Of a DNA stretch of 64,000 nucleotides, positions 1 to 8,048 are shown piece by piece; within the stretch, counting starts at the first letter, position 1; each line of letters opens with the position of its first letter. The position numbers and the translations under genes were made by a program. Source of the DNA: Piscinibacter sp. (GTDB taxonomy: Bacteria > Pseudomonadota > Gammaproteobacteria > Burkholderiales > Burkholderiaceae_C); assembly GCA_017983795.1 (NCBI GenBank), contig JAGOAS010000014.1, positions 44,524 to 108,523 of the forward strand. Reading direction: 5' to 3'. The notes below the pieces were generated by a model. The model did no database searches. It was not told the origin of the DNA and saw only the letters and a list, made by a program, of their open reading frames with translations.

Positions 1-476
1 TCGGCTCCGTCCGCGTCGACGATCGTGCCGCCGCGCCACAAGGTCGCCAGGCGCAGCGCCGCCAGCAGCGCCGCAGCCGTGACGCCGGCGGCCGAGACGG
101 CGTAGAACCACACCAGCGGCAGGCGCAGGTCGCTGGTGGCCTGCGTGCCGGCGCCGCCGAGCTTGACCCACACCATCCAGGCCAGCGGCAGCAGGAAGGC
201 CAGCGTCAGCGCCGTGGCGACGAGGTCGATGCGGCGCCGGCCCGCGCTGGCGCAGTGCTCCCACAGCAGGTCCACGCCGATGTGGCTGCCGCGGTAGGTG
301 GCCAGCGCGATGCCCCAGAACATGGCGATCGCCTGCAGCTGCCGGGACAGGTCGAACCAGTCGGGGATCTGCAGGCCCAGCGTCTCGCGCAGCAGCACGT
401 TGCCGCTGGTCAGCAGCGCAATGGCCAGCAGGAAGGCCGCGGCCACGGCCTCGAACAGCGAGAGCTCACGCTTCAT
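1..476 (-). CDS. TRAP transporter small permease (DctQ family), 3' end cut by window edge
   Basis: Small membrane subunit of a tripartite ATP-independent periplasmic transporter. The visible 158 codons start MKRELSLFEA and show hydrophobic segments typical of the DctQ four-helix protein, including a first helix with FLLAIALLTSGNVLLRE and a later WMVWVKLGG segment. The gene runs off the left edge, so its C-terminus and the expected large permease (DctM) are not seen. It lies 15 bases downstream of the DctP-type binding protein on the same strand and is presumably co-transcribed with the upstream 2-oxoacid oxidoreductase genes. The substrate cannot be told from sequence; an aromatic or 2-oxo acid is suggested only by neighbours. 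Confidence 0.85.
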   Translation of the reverse strand, partial: MKRELSLFEAVAAAFLLAIALLTSGNVLLRETLGLQIPDWFDLSRQLQAIAMFWGIALATYRGSHIGVDLLWEHCASAGRRRIDLVATALTLAFLLPLAWMVWVKLGGAGTQATSDLRLPLVWFYAVSAAGVTAAALLAALRLATLWRGGTIVDADGA

Positions 477-491
477 GGCGCGCGGCCGCCG

Positions 492-1523
492 TCAGTAGGC
501 CGCGTTGCGCGACTTCAGCTCGCTGCGCAGGCTCTCCAGCACGGCGCGGCCGTCGGCGCCCGCCTTGTCGGCGCCGGCGATCCACTGCGCCGTCATCGGC
601 GCCACCGCCTGCCGCCAGGCATCGAGCTGCGCCGGGCTGAGCCGGGTGATGGTGTGGCCGCCCATCTTCTCGATCTTGCCCTCGCCGCCGTCTTCCCAGC
701 CGCCCCAGGCCACGCCCACCTTGGACGCCCACTCGTTGTTGCAGTGCGCGTCGATCACCTTCTTCTGGCCGGCGGAGAGCTTGTCGTAGAAGCCCGGGTT
801 CATCACCCACACGAAGCTGGCCGCATACAGCTTGAAGTCGATGTGCTGCTTGGCCACCTTGTCGATGCCGAAGCTGATCAGCGAATCCCAGGGGAAGGTG
901 ATGGCGTCGGCCACGCCCTTCTCCAGCGCATCGCGCGATTCGGGCGCCGACACCTGCACGTTGGTGCCGCCCAGCAGCGTGACCATCTGCGCCACCGTGC
1001 CGTTGGCCGGGCGGATCTTCATGCCCTTGATCTGGCCCGGCTCGGTGATGAGCTTCTTGCTGTGCAGCGTGCCGTTGTGGATGTGCGCCATGCACAAGCG
1101 CACCTCCTTCATCTCGGTGCCGGCGTAGCGGCGGTACCAGGCGTCCAGCGCCGCCGAGCCGCCGCCGGGGTTGGCCATCATGAAGGGCAGTTCGCTGGCG
1201 GCGAACAGCGGGAAGCGCCCGGCCTGGTAGCCCGGCGACACCCAGGTCATGTCGGCGATGCCGTCGCGCGCCATGTCGTAGTGGTCGGGCGCCTTGCCGA
1301 GCTGCTGCGCCGGGTACATGGTGACCTTGATGCTGCCGCCCGAGGCCGCCTCCACCGCCTTGGCCCAGGGCTCGAAGCCGGTCTTGGCCAGCGAATGCTG
1401 CGCCGGCAGCCAGTGCGCGAAGCGCAGTTCCACCGGCTTGTCCTGCGCGCGCGCGGCAGCGCTCGCGGCCAGGGCCAGCATCAGCGCACCCAGGCGCAGG
1501 CAAAGGAATCCGGGGGTCGTCAT
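492..1523 (-). CDS. TRAP transporter substrate-binding protein (DctP family)
   Basis: Periplasmic solute receptor of the TRAP system, 343 residues, the usual length of the family. The start at 1523 (MTTPGFLCLRLG) gives a Sec signal peptide ending in AAARA-QDK; longer readings upstream only enter the preceding gene in another frame. The mature part begins VELRFAHWLPAQHS, typical of DctP proteins, and contains the conserved region with MKIRPANGT, where an Arg binds the substrate carboxylate. It sits between the oxidoreductase beta subunit (26-base gap) and DctQ, suggesting uptake of the acid that the enzyme oxidises. That link is inferred from position only. Confidence 0.88.
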   Translation of the reverse strand: MTTPGFLCLRLGALMLALAASAAARAQDKPVELRFAHWLPAQHSLAKTGFEPWAKAVEAASGGSIKVTMYPAQQLGKAPDHYDMARDGIADMTWVSPGYQAGRFPLFAASELPFMMANPGGGSAALDAWYRRYAGTEMKEVRLCMAHIHNGTLHSKKLITEPGQIKGMKIRPANGTVAQMVTLLGGTNVQVSAPESRDALEKGVADAITFPWDSLISFGIDKVAKQHIDFKLYAASFVWVMNPGFYDKLSAGQKKVIDAHCNNEWASKVGVAWGGWEDGGEGKIEKMGGHTITRLSPAQLDAWRQAVAPMTAQWIAGADKAGADGRAVLESLRSELKSRNAAY

Positions 1524-1549
1524 CGTCTGTCTCCGTTCGTTGTCGTGGT

Positions 1550-2452
1550 TCACTGTTCTGCCGCAGCGCGCCGCACGAGCCGCGCCCAGCCTTCGTCGAT
1601 CTCGCCCTGCAGCGCGGCCACGTCGGCCGCCGGCAGGTTGCGGTAGCGGCGCTGCAGCGCCAGGTAGTCGGCCACCGGCCGCGTCGGCGCGGCGGAGTTG
1701 ACCGTCCAGCGCACGCCGTCTTCCACCTCGAGCAGCGGGAAGGCGCCGCTGGCCACCGCCAGGCGCGCCGCGCCGAGCGCGCCGTCGTCGGCCAGGCCCC
1801 AGCCGTCCAGGCAGGGAATCAGCAGCGTGATCAGGCGCAGCCCGCGCATCGCCTTGGCCTTGGCGACCTTGCGCCGCAGGTCGTCGAGGTGGCCCACGCT
1901 CGCCGTGGCCACGTAGGGCACGCCGTGCGCGGCCATGATCTCGGTGAGGTTCTTCTTGCGCGTGGTCTTGCCCGCGGGCGTGGAGCCGGTGCGCGCGAAG
2001 TGCGGCGTCGACGAGGACTTCTGCGCGCCGGTATTCATGTAGCCCTCGTTGTCGAGGCAGAAGTAGAGGATGTTCTCGTTGCGCTCGGCGGCCGAAGAGA
2101 GGCACTGCAGCCCGATGTCGTAGGTGCCGCCGTCGCCGGCCAGCACCATCACCTGCGTGTCGCGCTTGCCTTGCGCGTCGAGCGCGCGGCGCAGGCCCGA
2201 GGCGGCGGCGGCGCTGGCTTCCAGCGTCGGCTGGTAGACCGGGATGCGCAGCGAGCTGAAGGGCTGCGGCCCGGCGATGATGGCCATGCACGAGGGCGGC
2301 ACGACGGCGACGGTGTCCGGGCCCAGCACGCCGAGGATGTGGCGCAGCGTGATCGGCTCGGCGCAGCCCGGGCAGGCGGCATGGCCCGAGCACAGCAGCT
2401 CGGGGGCACAGGCCGCGGCGTTGCCGGAGGCTTCGATGGCGATGGTCTGCAT
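1550..2452 (-). CDS. 2-oxoacid:acceptor oxidoreductase, beta (TPP-binding) subunit
   Basis: Thiamine diphosphate subunit of a pyruvate:ferredoxin-oxidoreductase-family enzyme, 300 residues. The start at 2452 (MQTIAIEASG) is preferred over an in-frame codon seven residues upstream because a GAGGTG ribosome site sits just before it. Cys27 and Cys30 (CPGC), Cys55 and Cys214 match the four ligands of the [4Fe-4S] cluster found in PorB-type subunits. The TPP motif is GDGG at 106-109 followed by DNEGYMNTG near 134-142. The alpha-subunit gene ends 5 bases before this start. With gamma, flavoprotein and alpha it forms a complete enzyme. Candidate substrates are phenylglyoxylate (as in PadEFGHI), pyruvate or another 2-oxoacid; sequence reading alone does not decide. 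Confidence 0.88.
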   Translation of the reverse strand: MQTIAIEASGNAAACAPELLCSGHAACPGCAEPITLRHILGVLGPDTVAVVPPSCMAIIAGPQPFSSLRIPVYQPTLEASAAAASGLRRALDAQGKRDTQVMVLAGDGGTYDIGLQCLSSAAERNENILYFCLDNEGYMNTGAQKSSSTPHFARTGSTPAGKTTRKKNLTEIMAAHGVPYVATASVGHLDDLRRKVAKAKAMRGLRLITLLIPCLDGWGLADDGALGAARLAVASGAFPLLEVEDGVRWTVNSAAPTRPVADYLALQRRYRNLPAADVAALQGEIDEGWARLVRRAAAEQ

Positions 2453-2457
2453 GTCGT

Positions 2458-3615
2458 TCACCTCACCCAGCACGATTGCGGCTGCGGCGCTTCGGCCAGC
2501 GCCTGGCGCGCGAAGCCGACGATCTGTTCGGGCGCCACGTTGACGCCGCCCACGCCGGCCAGATAGCCGTGCACGCGCGGCGCGCCGTCCATGCCGTACA
2601 GCGCCGCGCGCAGCTCCTGGTGCAGCACGCCGCCGGCGCCGGGCGAATGGTTGCGATCGAGCACCAGCACCTCGGGCACGCCGGCCAGCGCAGCGCGCAA
2701 GGCCTGCACCGGCAGCGGGCGGAACAGGCGCAGCTTGAGCAGGCCCACCGCCAGCCCGGCCTCGCGCAGCGCATCGACGGCGTCGCGCGCGCTGCCGGCC
2801 ATGCTGCCCATGGTCACCAGCACCAGGCGCGCGTCGTCGCAGCGGTAGCGCTCCAGCACGCCGTGGCTGCGGCCGCTCGCCTCGGCCCAGGCACGGTCGG
2901 CCTGCGCCGCCAGTTCGGGCACGCCTTGCATCGCCGCCTCGATGTCCTGGCGGTGGCGGAAGAACATGTCCTGCGTGATCACGTTGCCCCAGGATTCGGG
3001 CTGCGCCGGGTCGAGCCGGTGCGGCGGCGCGTAGTCCGGCAGGTAGGCATCCACCGTGGCCTGCGCCGGCACGGCCACCGGCTCGAGCGAGTGCGAGACG
3101 TAGAACGCATCGAGGTTCACCAGCACCGGCAGCAGCGATGCTTCGGCAACGCGGAAGGCCTGCAGCACGGTGTCGAGCGCCTCCTGCGGGCTCTCCACGT
3201 AGTACTGGATCCAGCCGGTGTCGCGCTGCGCCAGGCTGTCGGTCTGGTCGGGCCAGAAGGCCCAGGGCGAGGCCACCGTGCGGTTGATGTTGGCCATCAC
3301 GATGGGCGCACGCGCGCCGCTGGCGTAGTGCAGCAGCTCGTGCATCAGCAGCAGGCCCTGCGACGCGGTGGCGGTGAAGACGCGCACGCCCGTCAGCGAG
3401 GCCGGGATGCAGGCCGACATCACCGAGTGCTCCGATTCGGGCGTCAGCACCTCGGCGTCGAACTCGCCGGCGGCCTGGAACTCGGTGAGCTTCTCCAGCA
3501 CCGGCGTCTGCGGCGTGATCGGATACACCGGCACCACCTTGGGCCGCGCCAGCCGTGCGGCCCAGGCGACGGCATGGTTGCCAGTGAGGAGCATCGTCTG
3601 TGCTGGGCTGCTCAT
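2458..3615 (-). CDS. 2-oxoacid:acceptor oxidoreductase, alpha subunit
   Basis: Alpha subunit of the PFOR family, 385 residues, starting MSSPAQTMLLTG. The pyrimidine-binding TPP domain is recognisable by VPVYPITPQTPVLE near residues 28-41 and the ASQGLLLMHELL stretch. The C-terminal domain carries the VLDRNHSPGAGG element common to alpha subunits. Its start codon overlaps the stop of the upstream flavoprotein gene (ATGA), showing translational coupling. Unlike KorA elsewhere in this window, the gamma domain is not fused here. Domain content fits PorA/VorB/PadG; the substrate is not resolved. Confidence 0.88.
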   Translation of the reverse strand: MSSPAQTMLLTGNHAVAWAARLARPKVVPVYPITPQTPVLEKLTEFQAAGEFDAEVLTPESEHSVMSACIPASLTGVRVFTATASQGLLLMHELLHYASGARAPIVMANINRTVASPWAFWPDQTDSLAQRDTGWIQYYVESPQEALDTVLQAFRVAEASLLPVLVNLDAFYVSHSLEPVAVPAQATVDAYLPDYAPPHRLDPAQPESWGNVITQDMFFRHRQDIEAAMQGVPELAAQADRAWAEASGRSHGVLERYRCDDARLVLVTMGSMAGSARDAVDALREAGLAVGLLKLRLFRPLPVQALRAALAGVPEVLVLDRNHSPGAGGVLHQELRAALYGMDGAPRVHGYLAGVGGVNVAPEQIVGFARQALAEAPQPQSCWVR

Positions 3616-5279
3616 TTGGTGTCCTCGCTCATGGCCATCGATCCGGTCGGGCATTCGCGCACGCACACGCCGCAGCCCTTGCAGTAGTCGGTATTCACGC
3701 GGTAGCCCTCGCCGATGCGCTGCACCGCCAGATCGGGGCAGTAGATGACGCACTGGTCGCAGTGGATGCAGCTGCCGCAGGAGAAGCAGCGCTGCGCTTC
3801 GGCCAGCGCCTTCGCGACGTCCAGCCCGAGCTGCACCTCGTCCTGGTCGGCCATGCGTTCGGCGGCCGGGCGGCGCGGTGATGCGGCACGCGCCTGCTGC
3901 GGGTGGTAGTGCAGGCTGATCGCCGACAGCGGCACCACCGGCTCGCTGCTGGGCGCAGCGTCCGCCGCGGGGCCGACGCCGGCGCGCTCGCGCAGCCTGC
4001 GGTCGATGGCGCGTGCGGCGCGCTCGCCCATGCCCACCGCTTCGGTGACGAAGCGCGCCATGCTGGCCAGATCGCCGCCGGCCCAGATGCGCGCATCGCT
4101 GGTCTGGCCCTGCGCGTCCATCCACAGCAGCGGCCCGCTGCGGCGCAGCGTTGCGCCCAGATCGTCGAGGCGCGGATCCTGGCCGATGGCCGTGAGCACC
4201 GCATCCACCTCCAGCGTGAACTCGCTACCTTGCAGCGGCCGCAGCTCGAAGCGGCCGCGCTCGGCGCCGGGCAGGAATTCGACGCGCTGGCAGTGCAGGG
4301 TCAGCGCCGCACCTTCGCTCACCGAGCGCAGCATCGCGCCGTCGACCAGCGTGATGCCTTCTTCGAGCGCCTCGTCGACCTCGTCGCGCTGCGCCGGCAT
4401 CTGCTTCTCGCGTTCGAGCGCCAGCAGCGTCACCGCGTGGCCGGCGCGGCGCGCGCTGCGCGCCACGTCGATGGCCGCGCTGCCGCCGCCCACAACCAGC
4501 ACGCGCGCGCCCAGCGGCGGCGGCTCGCCGCGCGCGCTGGCAGCCAGGTAACGCGCGCCGTCCATGAACCAGGGCCGCGTGGCGTCGATCTGCGGCAGTG
4601 CCTTGGGCTGCTGCGCACCAAGCGCCACGAATACCGCATCGTGCGTGGCGGCCAGATTCTCCAGCGCCTCGGCGCCGGCCACCGAGTGGCCGCAGTGAAC
4701 CTCGACACCCGATGCCACGATGCGCGCGATCTCGGCGTCGAGCACGCGGCGCGAGAGGCGGTAGGCCGGGATGCCATAGCGCATCACGCCGCCGAGTTCT
4801 TCGCTGGCTTCGTACAGGCTCACGCGGTGGCCCATGCGGCGCAGCTGGTAGGCAGCCGACAGCCCCGCCGGCCCGCCGCCCACCACGGCCACGTGGCCGG
4901 CGGCCGGATGCGCTGCGGGCGCCGGCACGGCCCAGCCCTGCTCCAGCGCCTGATCGCCCACGTAGCGTTCGAGCCGGCAGATCGACAGCGCCTCGTCGTG
5001 GCCGCCGCGGTTGCAGGCCGCCTCGCACGGGTGGTGGCAGATGCGCCCGGCGATCGACGGGAAGGGGTTGTGCTTCAGCAGCGTGAGCCAGGCGCCGTGC
5101 GTATCGCCGTTGCGTGCCTGGCCGATCCAGGTGGCGATCTCGCCGCCCACCGGGCAGGCCTGGTGGCAGGGTGAGGGCGCCACGATGTGGCGCGGCGTGG
5201 CGGCGCGCCAGGTGCCGGTGTGGATGCCCTCCGTAGTACCGGTGGTCCAGATGGCCGGCACGGGCAGCACTGCGTTCAT
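3612..5279 (-). CDS. GltD-type FAD/NAD(P) oxidoreductase fused to a 2[4Fe-4S] ferredoxin (electron-output subunit)
   Basis: A 555-residue fusion. Residues about 30-110 form the Cys-rich N-terminal domain of glutamate synthase small-subunit relatives (Cys38, Cys42, Cys81, Cys85, Cys89, Cys101). Next are an FAD-binding GGGPAG at about 134-139 and a second nucleotide-binding VVGGGSAAID near 255. The C-terminal 58 residues are a PorD-like ferredoxin with closely spaced cysteines at 498, 501, 504, 507, 510 and 514 and a second motif at 533, 536, 539 and 543. The protein probably passes electrons from the TPP subunits to NAD(P)+. In related five-subunit enzymes such as phenylglyoxylate dehydrogenase the ferredoxin-like and flavin subunits are, to my knowledge, separate. 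It overlaps both neighbours by ATGA. Confidence 0.85.
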   Translation of the reverse strand: MNAVLPVPAIWTTGTTEGIHTGTWRAATPRHIVAPSPCHQACPVGGEIATWIGQARNGDTHGAWLTLLKHNPFPSIAGRICHHPCEAACNRGGHDEALSICRLERYVGDQALEQGWAVPAPAAHPAAGHVAVVGGGPAGLSAAYQLRRMGHRVSLYEASEELGGVMRYGIPAYRLSRRVLDAEIARIVASGVEVHCGHSVAGAEALENLAATHDAVFVALGAQQPKALPQIDATRPWFMDGARYLAASARGEPPPLGARVLVVGGGSAAIDVARSARRAGHAVTLLALEREKQMPAQRDEVDEALEEGITLVDGAMLRSVSEGAALTLHCQRVEFLPGAERGRFELRPLQGSEFTLEVDAVLTAIGQDPRLDDLGATLRRSGPLLWMDAQGQTSDARIWAGGDLASMARFVTEAVGMGERAARAIDRRLRERAGVGPAADAAPSSEPVVPLSAISLHYHPQQARAASPRRPAAERMADQDEVQLGLDVAKALAEAQRCFSCGSCIHCDQCVIYCPDLAVQRIGEGYRVNTDYCKGCGVCVRECPTGSMAMSEDTK

Positions 5280-5833
5280 GAGCGTGCCTCCTGCAGTTGC
5301 GCGGCCATCGCGTGCCAGCCGGCACGCACCGCGGCGATGTTCTCGTCGTGCAGGCGCGGCGCCTGCGCCACCACGGTCTGGATCAGCACTTCGAGCTCGG
5401 GCGCGCCCAGCGCCTGCGCCAGCGCGCCCAGCAGCGCCGAGTTGACGATGCGGCCCAGGCCGTGTTCACGTGCAATGCCCAGGCCGTCGACCGGCAGCAC
5501 GCGCCGCCCCGGCAGCAGCGCGGCGAAGTGCGCCGCACTGTGCGCCGAATTCACCACGATCAGCGTGCGCTCGTGCGCGGCTGCCAGCAGCCGCCCGTCG
5601 AGCAGGCTGGCATCGAAGCACAGGATGGCGTCGGCGCGTTCGATGTCGCAGCGCACGCGGATGGGCTTCTCGTCGACGCGCAGGTAGGAACTCACCGGCG
5701 TACCGCGGCGCGCGCCGCCGTAGCTGGCGAAGCACTGCACCTGCAGCCCCTGCGCGAAGAACGCGGCCGCGAGCAGGTTGCCCGCCGTCTGCGCGCCCTG
5801 CCCTCCACGGCCCTGCACGATGACCTGCCGCAT
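5276..5833 (-). CDS. 2-oxoacid:acceptor oxidoreductase, gamma subunit
   Basis: First gene of the oxidoreductase operon, 185 residues. The N-terminus MRQVIVQGRGGQGAQTAGN carries the GxGGQG signature of PFOR gamma subunits, followed by the FASYGGARRGTPVSSYLRV segment typical of the domain that contacts CoA-dependent chemistry. Its stop overlaps the start of the flavoprotein gene. The 134-base region upstream is shared with a divergent LysR regulator, so the operon promoter should lie there. The role as gamma subunit is secure; whether the enzyme makes an acyl-CoA from phenylglyoxylate, pyruvate or another 2-oxoacid is not. Confidence 0.87.
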   Translation of the reverse strand: MRQVIVQGRGGQGAQTAGNLLAAAFFAQGLQVQCFASYGGARRGTPVSSYLRVDEKPIRVRCDIERADAILCFDASLLDGRLLAAAHERTLIVVNSAHSAAHFAALLPGRRVLPVDGLGIAREHGLGRIVNSALLGALAQALGAPELEVLIQTVVAQAPRLHDENIAAVRAGWHAMAAQLQEARS

Positions 5834-5912
5834 GCCTTGTCTCCTGTGTTGATTGCTGTCTGTCGGGCCTGCGCGAGGGCAATCTAACGAGCGTGTTGGC
5901 GTTCGTCGAATG

Positions 5913-5941
5913 AATTGTGAGAATCGCCGGCATTCACGATT
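5913..5941. promoter_or_regulatory. Candidate LysR operator in divergent promoter region
   Basis: The 134-base gap between the gamma-subunit gene and the LysR gene contains an imperfect dyad: AATTGTGAGAAT on the left and ATTCACGATT on the right, giving GTGA and TCAC half-sites around a GC-rich centre. LysR proteins usually bind such T-N11-A dyads in the gap between their own gene and a divergent target. This is a pattern read by eye; binding is inferred. Confidence 0.35.
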
Positions 5942-5967
5942 GAAATGCCACCCGGCTGCACATCAAG

Positions 5968-6906
5968 ATGAACTTCCGCCAGCTCGATCTCAACCTGCTG
6001 CGCGTGCTCGGCGCTGTCTATCGCAGCGGCTCGGTCACCGAGGCCGGGCACCAACTGGCGCTGTCGCAGCCCGCCGTCAGCAATGCGCTGGCGCGGCTGC
6101 GCCGCTACTTCGAGGATCCGCTGTTCGTGCCCTCGCCGGGCGGGCTGCACCCGACGCGGCTGGCGCGCCGCATCGCTCCCGGTGCGATGTCGCTGCTGCG
6201 CGAACTCGAAGCCGAGTTGCTCAGCGGCGAATCATTCGACCCCGCCACCGAAGCCGCGCACTGGCGGCTCTCGCTATCGGACCTGGGCGAGCAGTTGTTC
6301 CTGCCCCGGCTGGCGCACCGCGTGCGCCGCGAGGCACCGGGTTGCCGCCTGTCCAACGTGTCGGTGCCGGCCGACCGGCTGGCCACCGCGCTGGAAGCGA
6401 TGGACGCCGACCTGGCGATCGGCATTCTCAATCCGCAGCACCGCGGCGTGGCCAGCGAGAGCCTGTTCCGCGAGCACTTCGTGGCGCTCAGCGCGGCGCA
6501 CTGGAAGCCGCGCGGCTGGCGTGCCGGCAGCATGCTCAGCGCGCGCCAGCTGGCAGCGGCGGCGCTGGTGGTGGCCGACCCCGCGGCCACCACGCACAGC
6601 GGCGTGACGCAGATGCTGGCGCGGCTGCAGATCAGCGACAGCGCGATGCTGCAGGTGCGCCACTACGCGGCGATGATCGATCTGGTGTGCGACAGCGACC
6701 TCGTCGCCATCGTGCCGCAGATGTACGCGCAGACGCTGGCCACCGGCCGCGCCGTGCGCGTATGGGAACTGCCGGGCCACGGCCCGCACTACGAGGTGCG
6801 CATGGTCTGGCACCGCAGCGCCAGCGCCGACCCGGCGCACGCCTGGCTGCGCGATTGCGTGCGCCAGCTCTATGCGCGGCCTGCGGCGCGCCGCGGCGGA
6901 GGCTGA
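5968..6906 (+). CDS. LysR-family transcriptional regulator
   Basis: 312-residue regulator with an N-terminal winged helix-turn-helix (residues about 4-63; LDLNLLRVLGAVYRSGSVTEA followed by LSQPAVSNALARLRRYF) and a C-terminal effector-binding domain from about residue 95. The family normally activates a divergent operon in response to a pathway metabolite, which makes the 2-oxoacid oxidoreductase/TRAP operon the obvious target. Its 3' end stops three bases before the end of the convergent ferredoxin gene, so the two transcription units meet with no visible terminator. The N-terminal sequence resembles the NodD/SyrM-like branch; the ligand is unknown. Confidence 0.88.
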   Translation: MNFRQLDLNLLRVLGAVYRSGSVTEAGHQLALSQPAVSNALARLRRYFEDPLFVPSPGGLHPTRLARRIAPGAMSLLRELEAELLSGESFDPATEAAHWRLSLSDLGEQLFLPRLAHRVRREAPGCRLSNVSVPADRLATALEAMDADLAIGILNPQHRGVASESLFREHFVALSAAHWKPRGWRAGSMLSARQLAAAALVVADPAATTHSGVTQMLARLQISDSAMLQVRHYAAMIDLVCDSDLVAIVPQMYAQTLATGRAVRVWELPGHGPHYEVRMVWHRSASADPAHAWLRDCVRQLYARPAARRGGG

Positions 6907-6909
6907 AGC

Positions 6910-7155
6910 TCAGCTGCGCAGCGCCTCGTACTTGGCCTGCAGTTCCTCGGGCGATTCGACGAAGTCGGGGTGCTGCTCGATGCAGTCGGCCGGGCACACC
7001 AGCTTGCACTGCGGCTCGTCCTCGGCGCCTACGCATTCGGTGCAGCGCAGCGGGTCGATCACGTAGATCGGGTCGCCGACGCTGATCGCTTCGTTCGGAC
7101 ACACCGGCTTGCAGGCATCGCAGGCGGTGCAGTTCTCGACGATCTGAAGGGCCAT
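6910..7155 (-). CDS. fdx: 2[4Fe-4S] ferredoxin, electron donor of benzoyl-CoA reductase
   Basis: 81-residue ferredoxin. The first cluster motif is Cys9, Cys12, Cys15 and Cys19-Pro; the second is Cys38, Cys41, then an eight-residue insertion before Cys50 and Cys54-Pro, plus an extra Cys58. The insertion and the C-terminal tail after it are hallmarks of the Allochromatium-type low-potential ferredoxins used by Thauera benzoyl-CoA reductase. It is the last gene of the had-to-fdx operon, 28 bases after bcrD. Its likely reductant is KorAB, encoded divergently, and its likely acceptor is BcrABCD. Confidence 0.92.
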   Translation of the reverse strand: MALQIVENCTACDACKPVCPNEAISVGDPIYVIDPLRCTECVGAEDEPQCKLVCPADCIEQHPDFVESPEELQAKYEALRS

Positions 7156-7183
7156 GGTACTTCTCTCCTCGCGTTGCTATGGT

Positions 7184-8023
7184 TCAGGCGGTTGCGGCTT
7201 CGAGCTGCTCGAGCTTGGCGTGGCGGTAGGCCCCCCACAACGCCGCGCCGATGGCGCCGGCATAGATCGAATCGGGGTGCGAGCGTGCCTGCACGTTGAC
7301 CTTCTCGTTGACCATCTCCTCCTGGATGGCGGCGAGCAGGCCGGTGTCCAGCGCCAGGCCGCCGGTCAGCAGCGCCACGCCACCCTTCACGCCCGTCACC
7401 TTGAGCAGCTTGACGATGCGCGAGGCCATCGAGAGGTGGATGCCCTTGAGGATGTCGGGCGTGGCGATGCCGCGGCTGACCATGTTGATGACGTCGGTCT
7501 CGGCCAGCACGGCGCAGATCGAGCTGACCTTCTCCGGATCCTGCGACGACTTCGACAGCGGCCCGATCTCCTCCACCGCCACGCCCAGGTAGCGCGCGAT
7601 GTTCTCCAGGAACTGGCCCGAGCCCGAGGCGCACTGGCTGGTCATCTTGTAGCTGAGCACCTTGCCGCGTTCGTCGACGCTGATGGCGCGGCCGTTGAGC
7701 GCGCCGATGTCGACCACCGCGCGCGCCTCGGGGTCGAGGTAGACGCCGCCGCGCGCGTGCGTGGTCATCGAGTAGAAGTGGCCGGTGGAGAACTTGACGT
7801 TCTCGCCCTCGCCGGTGGTGGCGGTGTAGGCCACGTCGCCGGGCTTCACGCCGGCATCGGCCAGCACGCCTTCGTAGCCCTCGCGCGCCAGCGTCATGGG
7901 GTCGCGGCGGCGGATGCGCTCGCAGCGCTTGGCCAGCCACTCGGGCCGGCCCTCGCCCTCGCTGCGGAACAGCACGCTCTTGACGGCGCCCGAGCCGATG
8001 TCGATGCCGATGGTGTAGGTCAT
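7184..8023 (-). CDS. bcrD: Benzoyl-CoA reductase, subunit D (ATP-binding activator module)
   Basis: 279 residues, the length of Thauera aromatica BcrD. It belongs to the BadF/BadG/BcrA/BcrD ATPase family: IGIDIGSGAVKSVLF at the N-terminus is the first phosphate-binding loop of the actin-like fold, and VVDIGALNGRAI near 103-113 is the second. Cys131 (TSQCASGSGQF) and Cys170 (SSICAVLAETD) correspond to the ligands that, with two cysteines of BcrA, hold the bridging [4Fe-4S] cluster. With BcrA it hydrolyses two ATP per electron pair to drive reduction of benzoyl-CoA to a cyclic dienoyl-CoA. Close match to remembered Thauera BcrD rather than only to the generic family. Confidence 0.94.
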   Translation of the reverse strand: MTYTIGIDIGSGAVKSVLFRSEGEGRPEWLAKRCERIRRRDPMTLAREGYEGVLADAGVKPGDVAYTATTGEGENVKFSTGHFYSMTTHARGGVYLDPEARAVVDIGALNGRAISVDERGKVLSYKMTSQCASGSGQFLENIARYLGVAVEEIGPLSKSSQDPEKVSSICAVLAETDVINMVSRGIATPDILKGIHLSMASRIVKLLKVTGVKGGVALLTGGLALDTGLLAAIQEEMVNEKVNVQARSHPDSIYAGAIGAALWGAYRHAKLEQLEAATA

Positions 8024-8048
8024 GGTGATGTTCTCCTGCTCGCTGCGT

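Noticed and set aside
1889-5174. Long plus-strand open frames opposite the oxidoreductase genes
   Set aside because: Their translations are His/Arg/Ala-rich and match no family, while the minus-strand frames carry complete catalytic and cofactor motifs.
1550-5833. Naming the 2-oxoacid oxidoreductase genes padE-padI (phenylglyoxylate dehydrogenase)
   Set aside because: Subunit content is compatible, but the fused GltD-ferredoxin subunit differs from what I recall of Pad, and the substrate cannot be read from sequence alone.
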